The notes under the pieces were generated by a model that saw nothing but the letters and a program-made list of their open reading frames with translations, ran no database searches and had not been told where the DNA came from. A stretch of DNA of 5,848 nucleotides from SIG480 sp045595605 (GTDB lineage: Bacteria; Bacillota; Clostridia; Oscillospirales; JAAYXM01), in NCBI GenBank assembly GCA_045595605.1, contig JAZOAS010000063.1, positions 1 through 5,848 of the forward strand. Direction: 5' to 3'. The position numbers were made by a program, and so were the translations under genes. This document shows, piece after piece, positions 5,809 through 5,848 of the stretch (the stretch's first letter is position 1; each line of letters begins with the position of its first letter).

Positions 5809-5810
5809 CA

Positions 5811-5848
5811 AAAAAGTCACTTTTGTCGATAGACAAAAGTGACTTTTT
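5811..5848. terminator. perfect 17 bp bidirectional terminator hairpin at the right edge
   Basis: The arm AAAAAGTCACTTTTGTC (5811-5827), loop GATA and the exact complement GACAAAAGTGACTTTTT (5832-5848) form a flawless 17 bp stem with an A5/T5 base, so either strand ends in a U tract. On the minus strand it would end a gene lying to the right of the window and cut the hairpin array and four-helix-bundle gene off from it. The stem may continue beyond the edge. A transposon-end inverted repeat is a less likely reading, because the two arms are separated by only 4 bases. Confidence 0.8.

Noticed and set aside
5811..5848. terminal inverted repeat of an insertion sequence
   Set aside because: The two arms are 4 bases apart and form a closed hairpin with A/T ends, which fits a terminator. 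No transposase or matching distant copy is in the window.

Overview
The window looks like a chromosomal fragment of a Gram-positive anaerobe of the Clostridia (Bacillota), probably a gut lineage such as Oscillospiraceae/Ruminococcaceae. This is inferred from strong AGGAGG-type ribosome binding sites, AT-rich spacers with sigma-A-like promoters, a YhaN-type ATPase, a Firmicute-type F420-ligase-like protein and a four-helix-bundle protein of the kind scattered through gut Clostridia. All six recognisable genes lie on the minus strand, so they read from right to left.

Reading in the direction of transcription: positions 5848-5811 hold a perfect bidirectional terminator hairpin. Positions 5808-5641 hold a compact array of about seven small hairpins separated by ATGATG/CATCAT spacers. 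Then comes an AT-rich pair of genes: a GTG-started four-helix-bundle protein (23S rRNA-intervening-sequence/Avd-like family) and a GNAT acetyltransferase that closely resembles the AAC(6')-I aminoglycoside acetyltransferases. A classical short-chain dehydrogenase/reductase (SDR) follows 43 bp later and ends inside a second bidirectional terminator (3934-3966).

A strong promoter (TTGACG, 17 bp, extended -10 TAAAAT) then drives prfB, encoding peptide chain release factor 2. prfB appears to form an operon with a membrane-anchored SMC/Rad50-like ATPase of the YhaN type, whose ribosome binding site overlaps the prfB stop codon. After a 68 bp spacer with its own -10 box, the N-terminal 161 codons of a coenzyme F420-0:L-glutamate ligase-like protein run off the left edge.

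The prfB, yhaN-like, SDR and F420-ligase-like genes look like ordinary chromosomal genes at about half GC in sampled stretches. The four-helix-bundle and acetyltransferase genes sample at roughly a quarter to a third GC, and lie next to the hairpin array. That right-hand block is the most unusual part of the window and may be an acquired cassette. The hairpin array has a global inverted symmetry: four ATGATG copies on the left face four CATCAT copies on the right, with three hairpins on each side and one in the middle. It is the best candidate here for an undescribed element.
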